Part shown: positions 28,661 to 37,988 of the stretch, piece by piece | Numbering within the stretch: position 1 is the stretch's first letter | Layout of the letters: the number at the start of each line of letters is the position of its first letter | NCBI RefSeq assembly: GCF_002160055.1 | Contig: NZ_NFJV01000012.1 | Location: 55,646 to 119,645, forward strand | Direction: 5' to 3' | From: Mediterranea sp. An20 | GTDB lineage: Bacteria; Bacteroidota; Bacteroidia; Bacteroidales; Bacteroidaceae | DNA: 64,000 nucleotides | Notes under the pieces: model-generated | Seen by the model: only the letters and a program-made list of their open reading frames with translations | What the model was told of the DNA's origin: nothing | Databases searched by the model: none | Translations under genes and position numbers: made by a program

Positions 28661-29089
28661 ATATCTTATTTGTTATGGTGCTGTCCGGTTTTTTCCTGGC
28701 TTCTGCCGGAATGGCGGGATAATTCCGAATCCATGCCGGAGACATCGGAAAGACAGTGCAAAGTAACTGACTTTATGCCGGAAAGAGAATAGATAAAAAG
28801 AGGATGAACATGGATTATTTTCTGATTCTGCATCCTGAAGCGGCCAAGGTTTCCCGGATGGCGGGCAAACTTCTTCTTATCTCGCTGACAATCAGTCTGC
28901 TATTTCTTATATATAACGAGTTCGTTGCTTGTGGCTTGGCAGTTGGCTGCTTATCGCTTAGCAGCTTTCTGTGAAGGGCTTATCAGAGAATCCGTGCTGT
29001 ATGCGCTACATCAGTATTGTGCATGAAAAGTTTAGCGCCTTTCACTTTTTTCGTATCTTTGCATCCGTGAACACTTAAACAATGCTGCC
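28661..29089. other. Divergent regulatory region between GH2 genes and araC-type gene
   Basis: Contains a minus-strand -7-like box (TTACTTTGC, 28766-28758) for the GH2 pair and TATCTTTG (29054-29061) for the regulator. In between (about 28900-28975) is a CTTATATATAACGAG segment followed by short repeats GGCAGTTGGCTGC and CGCTTAGCAGC, related to those at 146-190. No coding region. Confidence 0.55.
29054..29061 (+). promoter_or_regulatory. -7 box TATCTTTG of the AraC-type gene
   Basis: Exact TAnnTTTG match, transcript start expected near 29068, 22 nt before the ATG. Confidence 0.7.
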
Positions 29090-29977
29090 ATGATTAAAAG
29101 AAAAGACGGCTTCTGTGGCGAAAGGGCGTTGGTCTTGCCGCAACCTGTCGTGCATGAGATGGAAGCCGACCCGGTTGCCTCCTTGCTGCACATCACCGAT
29201 ATAGGCTATTATCCGAAAGCCCGGCACCACTTCCGGGAGCGGAAATCGCCCATCACACAATATGTCTTCATCTACTGCACAGAGGGGGAGGGATGGTTCC
29301 GCATCGGCGGGAAGACTTTTCCGGTGGGCCCCGACCAGTATTTCATCCTGCCTGCCGGTCAGCCCCATGCCTACAAGGCAGACGAGCAGAATCCGTGGAC
29401 CATTTACTGGATTCACTTCAAGGGGCGGCTGGCTGCCCATTTTGCACAGCCCTGCGCCTGTCCGGTCGAAATCAAGCCGGGGGCTCATTCACGCATCAGC
29501 GACCGTATCCTGCTGTTTGAAGAGATTTTCCGTACGCTGGAGATGGGCTACAGCCACGAGAACCTGCTGTATGCCTGCTCCATCTTCCACCATTATCTCG
29601 GCACGCTGCGCTACCTGCGGCAATACCGCGACGCTGTCCGTCCCGATGCGGAGACGAACGACATGGTGACTGCCGCCATACACTTCATGAAAGAAAATGT
29701 GGGTAAAAAGCTGACGTTGAATGAGATGGCTTCGCAGGCAGGTTATTCGCCCTCTCACTTCTCCCAGTTGTTTTGCCGACGTACAGGCTATCCGCCGTTG
29801 GCCTATTTCAACCAGCTGAAAATTCGCCAGGCTTGCCGTCTGCTGGATTTTACGGATATGAAAATCAACCAGATATGCTACAAGATAGGCATTGAAGACA
29901 GCTATTACTTCTCCCGGCTCTTCAGCAAGGTCATGGGGATGCCTCCCAGCCGCTACAAACAGATGAAGAAAGGCTGA
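29090..29977 (+). CDS. AraC-family transcriptional regulator with cupin sensor
   Basis: 295 residues: an N-terminal cupin domain (about 25-150: FIYCTEGEGWFRIGGKTF, YFILPAGQPHAYKA, WTIYWIHFKG) that would bind a sugar ligand, and a C-terminal double helix-turn-helix (about 195-292: LTLNEMASQAGYSPSHFSQL and KINQICYKIGIEDSYYFSRL). This is the MelR/RhaS-like layout. Divergent from two GH2 genes across 430 bp, so it most likely activates them in response to their product. Confidence 0.9.
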   Translation: MIKRKDGFCGERALVLPQPVVHEMEADPVASLLHITDIGYYPKARHHFRERKSPITQYVFIYCTEGEGWFRIGGKTFPVGPDQYFILPAGQPHAYKADEQNPWTIYWIHFKGRLAAHFAQPCACPVEIKPGAHSRISDRILLFEEIFRTLEMGYSHENLLYACSIFHHYLGTLRYLRQYRDAVRPDAETNDMVTAAIHFMKENVGKKLTLNEMASQAGYSPSHFSQLFCRRTGYPPLAYFNQLKIRQACRLLDFTDMKINQICYKIGIEDSYYFSRLFSKVMGMPPSRYKQMKKG

Positions 29978-30047
29978 GGTGTTTCCTTTCCTTTGGCTTT
30001 TGCAACATTCAGCCCGCCCAAAAGTTGTTTCTTCAGATAAAGTGTCG

Positions 30048-30055
30048 TACTTTTG
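30048..30055 (+). promoter_or_regulatory. -7 box TACTTTTG of tyrS
   Basis: Matches TAnnTTTG 43 bp before the tyrS ATG. Confidence 0.65.
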
Positions 30056-30098
30056 CAGCGTTAATCATTAAACGTATTAAAAAACAATTACTCATTCG

Positions 30099-31391
30099 AT
30101 GAATTTTGTAGAAGAATTAAGATGGCGTGGCATGCTCCACGACATGATGCCCGGCACGGAAGAACTGCTGGCCAAAGAACAAGTGACTGCTTACATCGGT
30201 TTTGACCCCACGGCCGATTCCCTCCACATCGGCCACTTGTGCAGCGTGATGATTCTGCGCCACTTCCAGCGTTGCGGCCACAAGCCGCTGGCACTCATCG
30301 GCGGCGCTACGGGCATGATTGGTGACCCCTCCGGCAAATCGCAGGAACGCAACCTGCTGACCGAGGAAACCTTGCGGCACAACATCGAAGGCATGAAGAA
30401 ACAGCTCTCCAAGTTCCTGGACTTCGATTCGGATGCGCCCAACCATGCCGAACTGGTCAATAACTACGACTGGATGAAGAATTTCACTTTCCTGGACTTT
30501 GCCCGTGAGGTAGGCAAGCACATTACCGTCAACTATATGATGGCCAAAGACAGCGTGAAGAAACGCCTCAACGGCGAAGCGCGCGACGGCCTTTCCTTCA
30601 CCGAATTCACTTACCAACTGCTGCAGGGCTATGACTTCCTGCACCTTTACGAGACCAAGGGCTGTAAGCTCCAGATGGGTGGCAGCGACCAGTGGGGCAA
30701 TATCACCACCGGTGCCGAACTCATCCGCCGCACCAACGGCGGCGAAGTGTTTGCCCTGACTTGCCCCCTCATCACGAAGGCCGACGGCGGAAAGTTCGGC
30801 AAGACGGAGAGCGGCAACGTATGGCTCGACCCGCGCTATACTTCTCCCTACAAGTTCTACCAGTTCTGGCTGAACGTGAGCGACGAAGATGCTGCCCGCT
30901 ACATCAAGATATTTACCGCCCTTCCCAAGGAGGAAATCGAGGCCCTGACCGCCCAGCACGCCGAGGCTCCGCACCTGCGTCTGTTGCAGAAGCGCCTGGC
31001 CCGCGAAGTGACTGTCATGGTACACTCCGAGGATGATTATAACGCAGCTGTTGAGGCATCCAACATCCTGTTTGGCGGTGGCACGAGCGATGCGTTGAGA
31101 AAGCTGGACGAGCAGACGCTGCTGTCTGTCTTCGAAGGCGTGCCCCAGTTTGAAGTGTCGCGCGATGCACTCGGCGCCGGCGTCAAGGCAGTTGACCTCT
31201 TTGTAGAAAACGCTCCCATTTTTGCTTCGAAGGGCGAAATGCGTAAGTTGGTGCAGGGTGGCGGCGTTTCGTTGAACAAGGAGAAGCTGGCTGCTTTCGA
31301 CCAAGTCATCACCACCGCCGACTTGCTGGACGACAAGTATCTGTTAGTACAGCGCGGCAAGAAGAACTATTATTTGGTGATTGCCAAGTAA
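30099..31391 (+). CDS. tyrS: Tyrosyl-tRNA synthetase
   Basis: Class Ic synthetase charging tRNA-Tyr. The 430-residue product has the HIGH motif at 43-46 (SLHIGHL), the tyrosine pocket [13 protein letters not shown] and [12 protein letters not shown], the KMSKS equivalent KFGKT (about 229-233), and a C-terminal S4 RNA-binding domain (about 365-425, [17 protein letters not shown]). Single gene with its own promoter, closed by a bidirectional terminator. Confidence 0.98.
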   Translation: MNFVEELRWRGMLHDMMPGTEELLAKEQVTAYIGFDPTADSLHIGHLCSVMILRHFQRCGHKPLALIGGATGMIGDPSGKSQERNLLTEETLRHNIEGMKKQLSKFLDFDSDAPNHAELVNNYDWMKNFTFLDFAREVGKHITVNYMMAKDSVKKRLNGEARDGLSFTEFTYQLLQGYDFLHLYETKGCKLQMGGSDQWGNITTGAELIRRTNGGEVFALTCPLITKADGGKFGKTESGNVWLDPRYTSPYKFYQFWLNVSDEDAARYIKIFTALPKEEIEALTAQHAEAPHLRLLQKRLAREVTVMVHSEDDYNAAVEASNILFGGGTSDALRKLDEQTLLSVFEGVPQFEVSRDALGAGVKAVDLFVENAPIFASKGEMRKLVQGGGVSLNKEKLAAFDQVITTADLLDDKYLLVQRGKKNYYLVIAK

Positions 31392-31426
31392 GACAGGCAT
31401 TGTCGTTCCATAGATAAATATAGATA

Positions 31427-31470
31427 AAGAGGATGTGTCGGACAAATCCTGGCACATCCTCTTTATTTTT
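31427..31470. terminator. Bidirectional terminator between convergent genes
   Basis: Perfect 12-bp stem AAAGAGGATGTG (31427-31438) against CACATCCTCTTT (31453-31464) with ATTTTTAT after it and an A-rich 5' side. It serves tyrS and the convergent secreted-protein gene. Confidence 0.85.
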
Positions 31471-31484
31471 ATAAATCTGTCCTA

Positions 31485-33776
31485 TTAATTTCGCACTACC
31501 CTGAATTCACATTGCCCCGTGCCCAGCAGTCCCTGCCCGTCGGTGCCTTCCACCACGCCGATAAAGCCGGTGTTGATGTCCGAACAATAGAATTCAGCTT
31601 CTGCTTCTCCATTCTCATCTGTCACTAAGTTGGGTAGCCACAACAAGGTGTTGCGGGCATCGGGAACGGAACTCTGCATGTCCCATTCATCCGGTTGGTA
31701 GAACTCACGTTTGCCGTAATAGCCTTTGGTGCGGTAGATGTTGTTCATGCGTAGAAGTTCTTCTTCTGTAAATTCCGGTCCATTATATGTAATGAATTGA
31801 ATGTCTGTCACAATCCAAATTCCATCAGGACCAACAGGTTCATATTTTATAAGTTCATACGACTTTCCGATAACTGGTGCTGATTTCTTTCCATCATATG
31901 GGCAGCATGCCGGATGATGGGAATACCCTTTGTAATCGTTTAAAAAAGGATAGTTATTCTTACAGTCTTCACAGACCCACGCTCCGTTCAAATCTGTTTG
32001 TGCCAAACTATCCAAGCGTCCCATAAATTTATCGCGGAACACCCTTACTTTATCTGTCGTCACTGTCACTTCTGACAGAAGAATGCTGCCGTCAATTCCA
32101 ATTCTAAGATAATCAGGTTCTTTGCTTACACGTTCGGGTTGCATAAAGGAGTAATATACTTGTCGGGTTTTCCGCAAACTGTCTGCTTGTCCAAGCAAGT
32201 CCTTAAAAGCTACAGAAGGCTTGTAGCGGTCTTTGTCCAGTAGCGGTTTGATGTATACGTAGCCGCCTTGCAACTTCTCCATCAGTTCTGTCGAGAGCGT
32301 GAACTGTCCCAAAGTGTCGGTCAGCAGAATCTCTGCATTTCCATCGGGACCAAACACCTGGATGGCCTGTTGCATACCTCCCACTTCCTTTACTCTTCTT
32401 TTTGTTCCGATGGTCTGCACCCCGTTGATCTCATCGTGCAGGAATATGGAGGCAGATGTCACGGTGTCCCGCTCCTCCCACACATACCGCCGCCATCCTT
32501 GCGTCAGCAGCAACAGGTCCAGCGATTCCAAACGGTCTTTGTTCCGCTCGTCAAAGTAATAGGACGGGTTGTGTATGTTTCCCATGATTTCCGTAGACAG
32601 GAAGCAGTAGGACAGCAGATTTTCCGGAACCTTTTCGTTGACGTATGCTTTATCGAACAGACTCAAGGCCAGGTTTGCCTGCACGGGTCTTCCGTGTTCA
32701 TCGGTTACCCGTATTTTCAATGTTCCTTTTTCCCTTTTCCAATAGCGTGTCCTGCTCGGTTTCACTTCCACATACAGCCGTCTTTGCGGATGCACGTACA
32801 CTAAGCGTTCCGCCATGGGGCGGCCGGCTTCATTGTAGAGAGTAAACTCCGCAATGCCTTGTTGGGTAAATGTTTCCACCGGCATACGCACCCGCACACT
32901 GCCATGCAGGGTGGCTGTAGCCGTACAGCAGGTCATGCCCCGCATGCGTCCCACTAATCTCACCGTTTGTGGCTTATTACCATTTGGTTGTGACAGGTGG
33001 AAGTCAAGAAACTGTTCCGTCTGCTTGTTCAGCCTCAGTGCAAGACCGGAAGGTTGTATGCCGCAGAAAGGGAACTCTCTGCCGTCATCCAGCACGACCT
33101 TATATGAGGCTTCCTTATGCGGGTTCAGGATAAGAAAACCCATGCCGTCGTGCATGGACTCCAGTCGGGCCACCACACGGCCATTCTCTTCCAATACACC
33201 CTCCACGGGAACGGGCATTCCCCGATAGTCTGTGGCTTTGAAGGCCACCTTCGAGGGGATTCCGTCTATCAAATCACCTCCTTCCGGGAAGAATTGCAGC
33301 CGTGCCACCGTGTCGGACTTACTTACCGCTTCCTTGTGCTCAAGTTTGTCTGCAATCTCCTTTACCACCCGTATCACTTTGGGATAGATGGGCATCAGTG
33401 TGTCGCGTAGGAGAGAGTGGCGGGTATAGGCATGGATGCGGTAGTTGCCCGGACGGAGAGCCTTGTCCACGTAGATGTGTCCCTCGGCCATGCCCGCATG
33501 TATCGGATATTTCTCCTGCCACACGATGCTGTCTTTCCCGTCTGCCATCTCTACGAACAGGGTACGGCTCCTATCAGAAAGCGCCAGTGTCTGCGCATCG
33601 AAGGCATATCCCTTGAACCACAGGTCTTCTCCTGCTTCATATACACCCTTGCTGGTCTGCAGGTACACCGTCTCGCGCAGGCCGTTGTAGTCTTGCGGGA
33701 CGGAGTCGGCGGGTGCCTGGGCACGGACCGCAAAACCGGCCATACAGCATAAGAGGAAACAGATTGTCTTTCTCAT
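31485..33776 (-). CDS. Secreted macroglobulin-like (MG2) domain protein
   Basis: 763 residues with a signal peptide ending near VRAQA. The repeated beta-sandwich patterns YLQTSKGVYEAGEDLWFKGY (about 37-56), FFPEGGDLIDGIPSKVAFKA and TLKIRVTDEHGRPVQANLALSLFD resemble alpha-2-macroglobulin MG2/MG3 domains, as in Bacteroidota secreted proteins often annotated as TonB-receptor-like or carboxypeptidase-regulatory-like. There is no beta-barrel. A Cys-rich segment WVCEDCKNNYPFLN...HPACCPYDG (about 595-625) could bind metal or form disulfides. Function unknown. Read in the same direction as the DUF4221 gene upstream of it, about 160 bp away. Confidence 0.7.
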   Translation of the reverse strand: MRKTICFLLCCMAGFAVRAQAPADSVPQDYNGLRETVYLQTSKGVYEAGEDLWFKGYAFDAQTLALSDRSRTLFVEMADGKDSIVWQEKYPIHAGMAEGHIYVDKALRPGNYRIHAYTRHSLLRDTLMPIYPKVIRVVKEIADKLEHKEAVSKSDTVARLQFFPEGGDLIDGIPSKVAFKATDYRGMPVPVEGVLEENGRVVARLESMHDGMGFLILNPHKEASYKVVLDDGREFPFCGIQPSGLALRLNKQTEQFLDFHLSQPNGNKPQTVRLVGRMRGMTCCTATATLHGSVRVRMPVETFTQQGIAEFTLYNEAGRPMAERLVYVHPQRRLYVEVKPSRTRYWKREKGTLKIRVTDEHGRPVQANLALSLFDKAYVNEKVPENLLSYCFLSTEIMGNIHNPSYYFDERNKDRLESLDLLLLTQGWRRYVWEERDTVTSASIFLHDEINGVQTIGTKRRVKEVGGMQQAIQVFGPDGNAEILLTDTLGQFTLSTELMEKLQGGYVYIKPLLDKDRYKPSVAFKDLLGQADSLRKTRQVYYSFMQPERVSKEPDYLRIGIDGSILLSEVTVTTDKVRVFRDKFMGRLDSLAQTDLNGAWVCEDCKNNYPFLNDYKGYSHHPACCPYDGKKSAPVIGKSYELIKYEPVGPDGIWIVTDIQFITYNGPEFTEEELLRMNNIYRTKGYYGKREFYQPDEWDMQSSVPDARNTLLWLPNLVTDENGEAEAEFYCSDINTGFIGVVEGTDGQGLLGTGQCEFRVVRN

Positions 33777-33788
33777 GGCTGATGATAG

Positions 33789-33902
33789 TTAATTGTCATT
33801 CTCTTTCAAATCTTCTTTTAACTGAATGATGCAAGGATAAATGGAATTATTGGTCGGCATCACAAACTGATTTTCTTTGTCTACATAGATATTCGGATGG
33901 TC
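33789..33902 (-). pseudogene. C-terminal remnant of a lost gene
   Basis: Between the secreted-protein gene and the DUF4221 gene, one minus-strand frame stays open for 37 codons and ends in TAA at 33789. It reads DHPNIYVDKENQFVMPTNNS and on to a charged tail ending KENDN. An in-frame TAG lies directly upstream (33905-33903) and there is no start codon or promoter. It looks like the tail of a propeller-type or DUF4221-like lipoprotein left behind by a deletion. Too short for certainty. Confidence 0.4.
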
Positions 33903-33935
33903 CTAGCTTTCACAATTCTTCCCATATCGCGTAAA

Positions 33936-35138
33936 TCAATTAAGAGCCTTAGGAGATAAGACCTTTAGGGTCAGATAGTCCTCATTGATGCCTATATCTC
34001 CAATATATTCTATGTTTAATCCCTCTTGGGTAACGAAAGCGTTGGTCCAATTCCATTCTTTGCCAGTCCCAAGGTTTGTTTCTCCCATATAGTGGAAATG
34101 TTCATCCATTAGGATGACTACTATGGGCTTCTCTTCTTTAACGGTCTTGATGGTTGCATCAGGCAGACCTTTCAACATAAACCGGTAATACACATTTCGA
34201 TAAGGGTCATAAAGAATCGCACCATACATATCTTCTTTCATATAATTCTCTATAACCAATTCATCTGGAGTTTTTTTGACATCGCTGTAATCTATGGAAT
34301 GAATGGTGCGAGCCACGTTACTCCCGCCGTAGACTGTTTGGGTTGCATCTTCGTCCCATCGGGTCAGGTAGAGATTATGGGAGGCAGGAAAACTGAACAC
34401 AAGTTCCTTGTTGGGAGAGAGTGTTGAAAATACCTGGGTGGGCAATCCGCCTTCCCAATTCGCATTATTGCCATAAATCTCTTTCGGATACGTATGACGG
34501 AAGTCCACCTGGTTCGTAGCTGTATTTATATAGGCACTGAATTTAAAGCGTTCAATATTCTCAGCCGGAACGGACAACATGGACTGACCGGTCAATATCA
34601 ATGTCGAATCTATTGGAATAAACGAAGTTACGGTACTCAGTAGGTATTGCGGATAATAGTTGGGCCAATCCGGTTCCTTGGAAGCTCCGGTCAATGGAAT
34701 ATGCGCTTTGACTTTCCCTTGTGCGTCAGCCAATTCCACTTGAACCATTGGCATATTATAGATGTAGATGGAGTCCGCATTCTTGATGTGATAGCCGGAC
34801 ACTTTCAATATTGCGTTAGGGCCTTCTTTATTGTAGGCTATCCTTTTAACGTAGGTCGTGTCATCATAATTATAAAAATAAATGGCATTCTTATAAGGAT
34901 TCAGAAACGTCAGGAACCTTTTGCCCAACGAATCAGTCCACAATTGCATATAAGGAGGTTTCGGTGCGGTTTCTGCATCCAAATAGAATTTTTTTTCACC
35001 CTTTTCTGCTAATTGGAAAGTAGCGGTGAGTTTTCCTTCCATCTCATTGTCAACCTTCACCACACCATTTCTACAGGAAGTTAATGCAAGGATAAGCAAC
35101 GTTACAAATAAAAAATGTAGCAATTGTGTAACTTTCAT
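33936..35138 (-). CDS. DUF4221 lipoprotein
   Basis: 400 residues with a lipoprotein signal (LALTSC, C22), then a beta-rich domain matching DUF4221 (patterns FLTFLNPYKNAIYFYNYDD, PNAILKVSGYHIKNADSIYIY, LVFSFPASHNLYLTRWDE). Families of this kind often form propeller-like repeats on the outer face of Bacteroidota; role unknown. A MITE-like element sits 53 bp upstream of the start, so its promoter may have been altered or supplied by the insertion. Confidence 0.75.
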   Translation of the reverse strand: MKVTQLLHFLFVTLLILALTSCRNGVVKVDNEMEGKLTATFQLAEKGEKKFYLDAETAPKPPYMQLWTDSLGKRFLTFLNPYKNAIYFYNYDDTTYVKRIAYNKEGPNAILKVSGYHIKNADSIYIYNMPMVQVELADAQGKVKAHIPLTGASKEPDWPNYYPQYLLSTVTSFIPIDSTLILTGQSMLSVPAENIERFKFSAYINTATNQVDFRHTYPKEIYGNNANWEGGLPTQVFSTLSPNKELVFSFPASHNLYLTRWDEDATQTVYGGSNVARTIHSIDYSDVKKTPDELVIENYMKEDMYGAILYDPYRNVYYRFMLKGLPDATIKTVKEEKPIVVILMDEHFHYMGETNLGTGKEWNWTNAFVTQEGLNIEYIGDIGINEDYLTLKVLSPKALN

Positions 35139-35190
35139 AACCTAATTATTTAGTGACTGTAAAAATACTCATTATTAGGCATTCGATATT

Positions 35191-35366
35191 AAGAGTCTGT
35201 TTAAATTTTCCTTTTATAGATTTATTTTCAGCTTCTGTTGAGTCTCTTTCCGGTCTCTTTTCCCGGCATACTTCGTCACGTAGCCCGCTACGTTCCTCAG
35301 TACACCGGAAAAATATCCTCGGAAACAGCACTCAAAATAAAGCTGAGCAAAATTTAAACAGGCTCT
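35191..35366. mobile_element. MITE-like element with 18-bp terminal inverted repeats
   Basis: 176 bp bounded by AGAGTCTGTTTAAATTTT (35191-35208) and AAAATTTAAACAGGCTCT (35349-35366), inverted repeats with one mismatch. The interior has a small hairpin CGTAGCCCGCTACG and no coding capacity. No clear target duplication is visible. Likely mobilised in trans by an insertion sequence with matching ends. Confidence 0.65.
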
Positions 35367-37141
35367 AAGTTTCCCATAAAAATGTGTATGCAGTTTTGTA
35401 TGCAATACTCCTTAACGCCTACAATGGGAGTCTTGCATATAAACCTGCATATCAAATGAAGTAATCAATTATACTTTGGGCGGGTTAGAATTGGGCATTT
35501 TTCACATTACCTGCCCTGCATGCATTGACATCCTCGAAGAGGTTGCACCTCGCACGCCTGACTCTTTCTTGCTTCGTACGTCCGACTCTTTCTTCCCTCG
35601 TACATTCGGCAACCTCGGAGAGGTTGAACGATGCTTAACCGCGGGTGGCTCCCCGAAGGGGAACACCTGCGGATTACCTCATCCTCCTCCCTTCCATCGA
35701 CCTCGTAGGGGTCGAACCACGTTTATTCTGCCTGAAAGAACCGCTCATCCATCTTAATCCCATTCTTACGGACGAGAGCTTGAGCAACTGTAGATAGAGG
35801 ACAGGCTATATAAATGGATGAATCGGGAAAGAGTCAGTCAGAAGAATGTGGTCGGACATGCGTGGTTCGACCCCTTTGAGGTCGATGTGAGAGAGCGAGG
35901 ATAGATCCGCAGGTGTTCCCCTTCGGGGAGCCACCAGCGGTTACCCATAGTTCAACCTCTCCGAGGTTGCCGGGTGTGCGAGGCAAGCAAGAGTTGAGTG
36001 TTAGCTTCGCTCAAATGCAGGTTTAGCCAGCTCAAATGCAGGTTTAGCTTCTTTAAATGCAGGTTTAGCCGATTCAGATGGAGGTTGGGTGACACCATCC
36101 TGGCTTTTTCTCCTCCTTACAGTGTGATTCCCTTCCGGCTGCCTTCACGCTTTCACCGTCGTTCAAACTGTTGCAACTCAGTGAGATGTTGTGAAAGATA
36201 GAGCCTTCACGCATCTTTCACACCTTTCGCTTTGTGGTTTCCTTGCCTTCCCCTGATGTCAGGCACTGCCGTCGTCTGCTTCTTATATATGCGCCACCTG
36301 CTTCTAAAGACTAAGGACGCTGCTTTCAAAGTATAAGGAGAAAACCGGTAAAAACAGAACCGGGCCGTGCATCTGTAGTGGTACGCCGGGTGTGTGAAAG
36401 CAGGGTGAAGGATGTATCTTTCACACCAATTCCTTGTACAGTAGATATTTGCAGGCCGTTGAAGGCGTGAAGGCAGTTTGTTGCCAAACATGGTGCAGGC
36501 GGTTTCTGGTGCGCCATGCACCTGTTTTGCACCTCATTTTTCATTTATAAAAAATAGCTGCTTACGATTTGTCAAATGATTGTATATCAGTTGGATGCTG
36601 TGAAACATACCCGATATTCATTTATATTTCCGTTTATATTCGGGCACAGAATCCGGTTTCACCGAAAAACTGTAAGTCGGTTGATTTTTCCTTTGCTTCT
36701 GCCTCTGTTTTTATCTTTCATCAAGCGAGGGTGTATCAAAACATAGATTAACTTTCATTTTGTCATCTTGAGCGAAGCGAAAGATCTCAAAACAGATGCT
36801 GATGCAGTCGAGATGCTTCACTTCGTTTTGGGTGGTATAAGCGGGTTCGACCTCTTTGAGGATGTCAGTGCATGCCGGGAAGACAATGTGGAAATGTACC
36901 ATTCTAACCCGCGCAAAGCATAAGTCTGTCAAGAAGTCATAGATGTCCGATTGTTATCCTGTCAAAATTATTTTTATGGAATAATGCTTCTGTTTCCCGA
37001 TTAATATGTTTATATTTGCCGCTGGTTTTTGGTACGAAGTTCTCGCAGATAGCCATTAAAGATGCTCATACTCTGTAACATAGATAACTAAAAACTGCAG
37101 TTTGTAGTTAAAAATACTTAACCGTTATAATCAAAACATGT
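35367..37141. repeat. Noncoding composite repeat block B
   Basis: About 1.7 kb without a gene. It carries the same parts as block A (14597-15709): ATTCTAACCCGC-type ends at about 35471-35495 (inverted) and 36898-36917; palindromic AACCTC/GAGGTT units at about 35525, 35610, 35695, 35865, 35950 and 36843; an array with a 21-bp period at 36010-36085; CTTCACGCATCTTTCACAC at 36207-36225; and an AT-rich end with TTCATTTATAAAAAAT...GCTGTGAAACATACC...TTCATTTATATTT (36538-36632). The units at 35605-35720 and 35860-35985 are inverted copies of one another, so this part could form a very large hairpin. The last 220 bp lead into the GLPGLI gene. Confidence 0.65.
36010..36085. repeat. Tandem array, 21-bp period
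   Basis: Three close copies of TCAAATGCAGGTTTAGCC and one diverged copy. AAATGC cores begin at 36013, 36034 and 36055, exactly 21 bp apart. The unit differs from that in block A but the period is the same. Confidence 0.75.
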
Positions 37142-37984
37142 ATGCGTAGATGTCTGTTTTTGTGCCTGATGGCACTTTCCCAGTTTGGCTACTCACAGCA
37201 TATCATAGGAGTGGGTGCTGATGTGAATGAACGGGTCAATTTGGCTCAACGAGAGGTGCTGGATACCAGCCGGTTCCAGTGTGTGTATCAACATTTGGTA
37301 TATGAACCCGAGCGTGATGCGATGAGGGATTATTATGAAATTCTTTTGGTAGGCAGCAGTTATAGCAAGTATGAGGACTATGCGGCCTATCAGTTGGATT
37401 CTTTGATGAAGACAATTCCTACGGAGGAAATGACTTTCAACGACTATTTTTCCTTGTCCATGCGCTATAAGTCGGAGCCGGAAAGTCTGATAAGGGACTT
37501 CAAGTCTAATAATATGACGTTTTATGGGCGGGTATATGTAGATAATTATATTTATGAAGAGCCTGTTCCGGCTATTTCATGGAAGTTGGAGGATGGGACA
37601 GAAGAAGTCTGCGGTTACCTTTGCCACAAAGCGACAGCCACCTTCCGTGGACGTGTCTGGACGGCCTGGTACAGCGATATACCGATTAACAACGGACCGT
37701 GGAAATTCGGGAATCTGCCCGGGCTGATTCTGAAACTGGAGGATGCCAAGGGGGAACATAGGTTCAAGGCTGTGGGCTTCAAGCAGGATACAGTGGAATT
37801 CGGCTATCAGAAACGTGATTATATGAAGACAAAGCGCAAGCAGTATAACGCTGCGCTGGCCAAGTATAAGGCCGAGGCGTGGAAATTGGTGGAAAACACG
37901 GAGCTTCATCCTACGAATTTAGACGGGACTCCGGTCAAGATACCCCATCGCAAGTTGTTTTATAATCCGATAGAACTGGAGTAG
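37142..37984 (+). CDS. GLPGLI family secreted protein
   Basis: 280 residues with a signal peptide (ending near GYSQ) and the family signature GPWKFGNLPGLILKLED (about 194-210). The family is usually paired with a TonB-dependent receptor-like gene, which follows 4 bp later. Role unknown; probably periplasmic. Two cysteines in CGYLCHKA are conserved in many members. Confidence 0.88.
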   Translation: MRRCLFLCLMALSQFGYSQHIIGVGADVNERVNLAQREVLDTSRFQCVYQHLVYEPERDAMRDYYEILLVGSSYSKYEDYAAYQLDSLMKTIPTEEMTFNDYFSLSMRYKSEPESLIRDFKSNNMTFYGRVYVDNYIYEEPVPAISWKLEDGTEEVCGYLCHKATATFRGRVWTAWYSDIPINNGPWKFGNLPGLILKLEDAKGEHRFKAVGFKQDTVEFGYQKRDYMKTKRKQYNAALAKYKAEAWKLVENTELHPTNLDGTPVKIPHRKLFYNPIELE

Positions 37985-37988
37985 GCAG

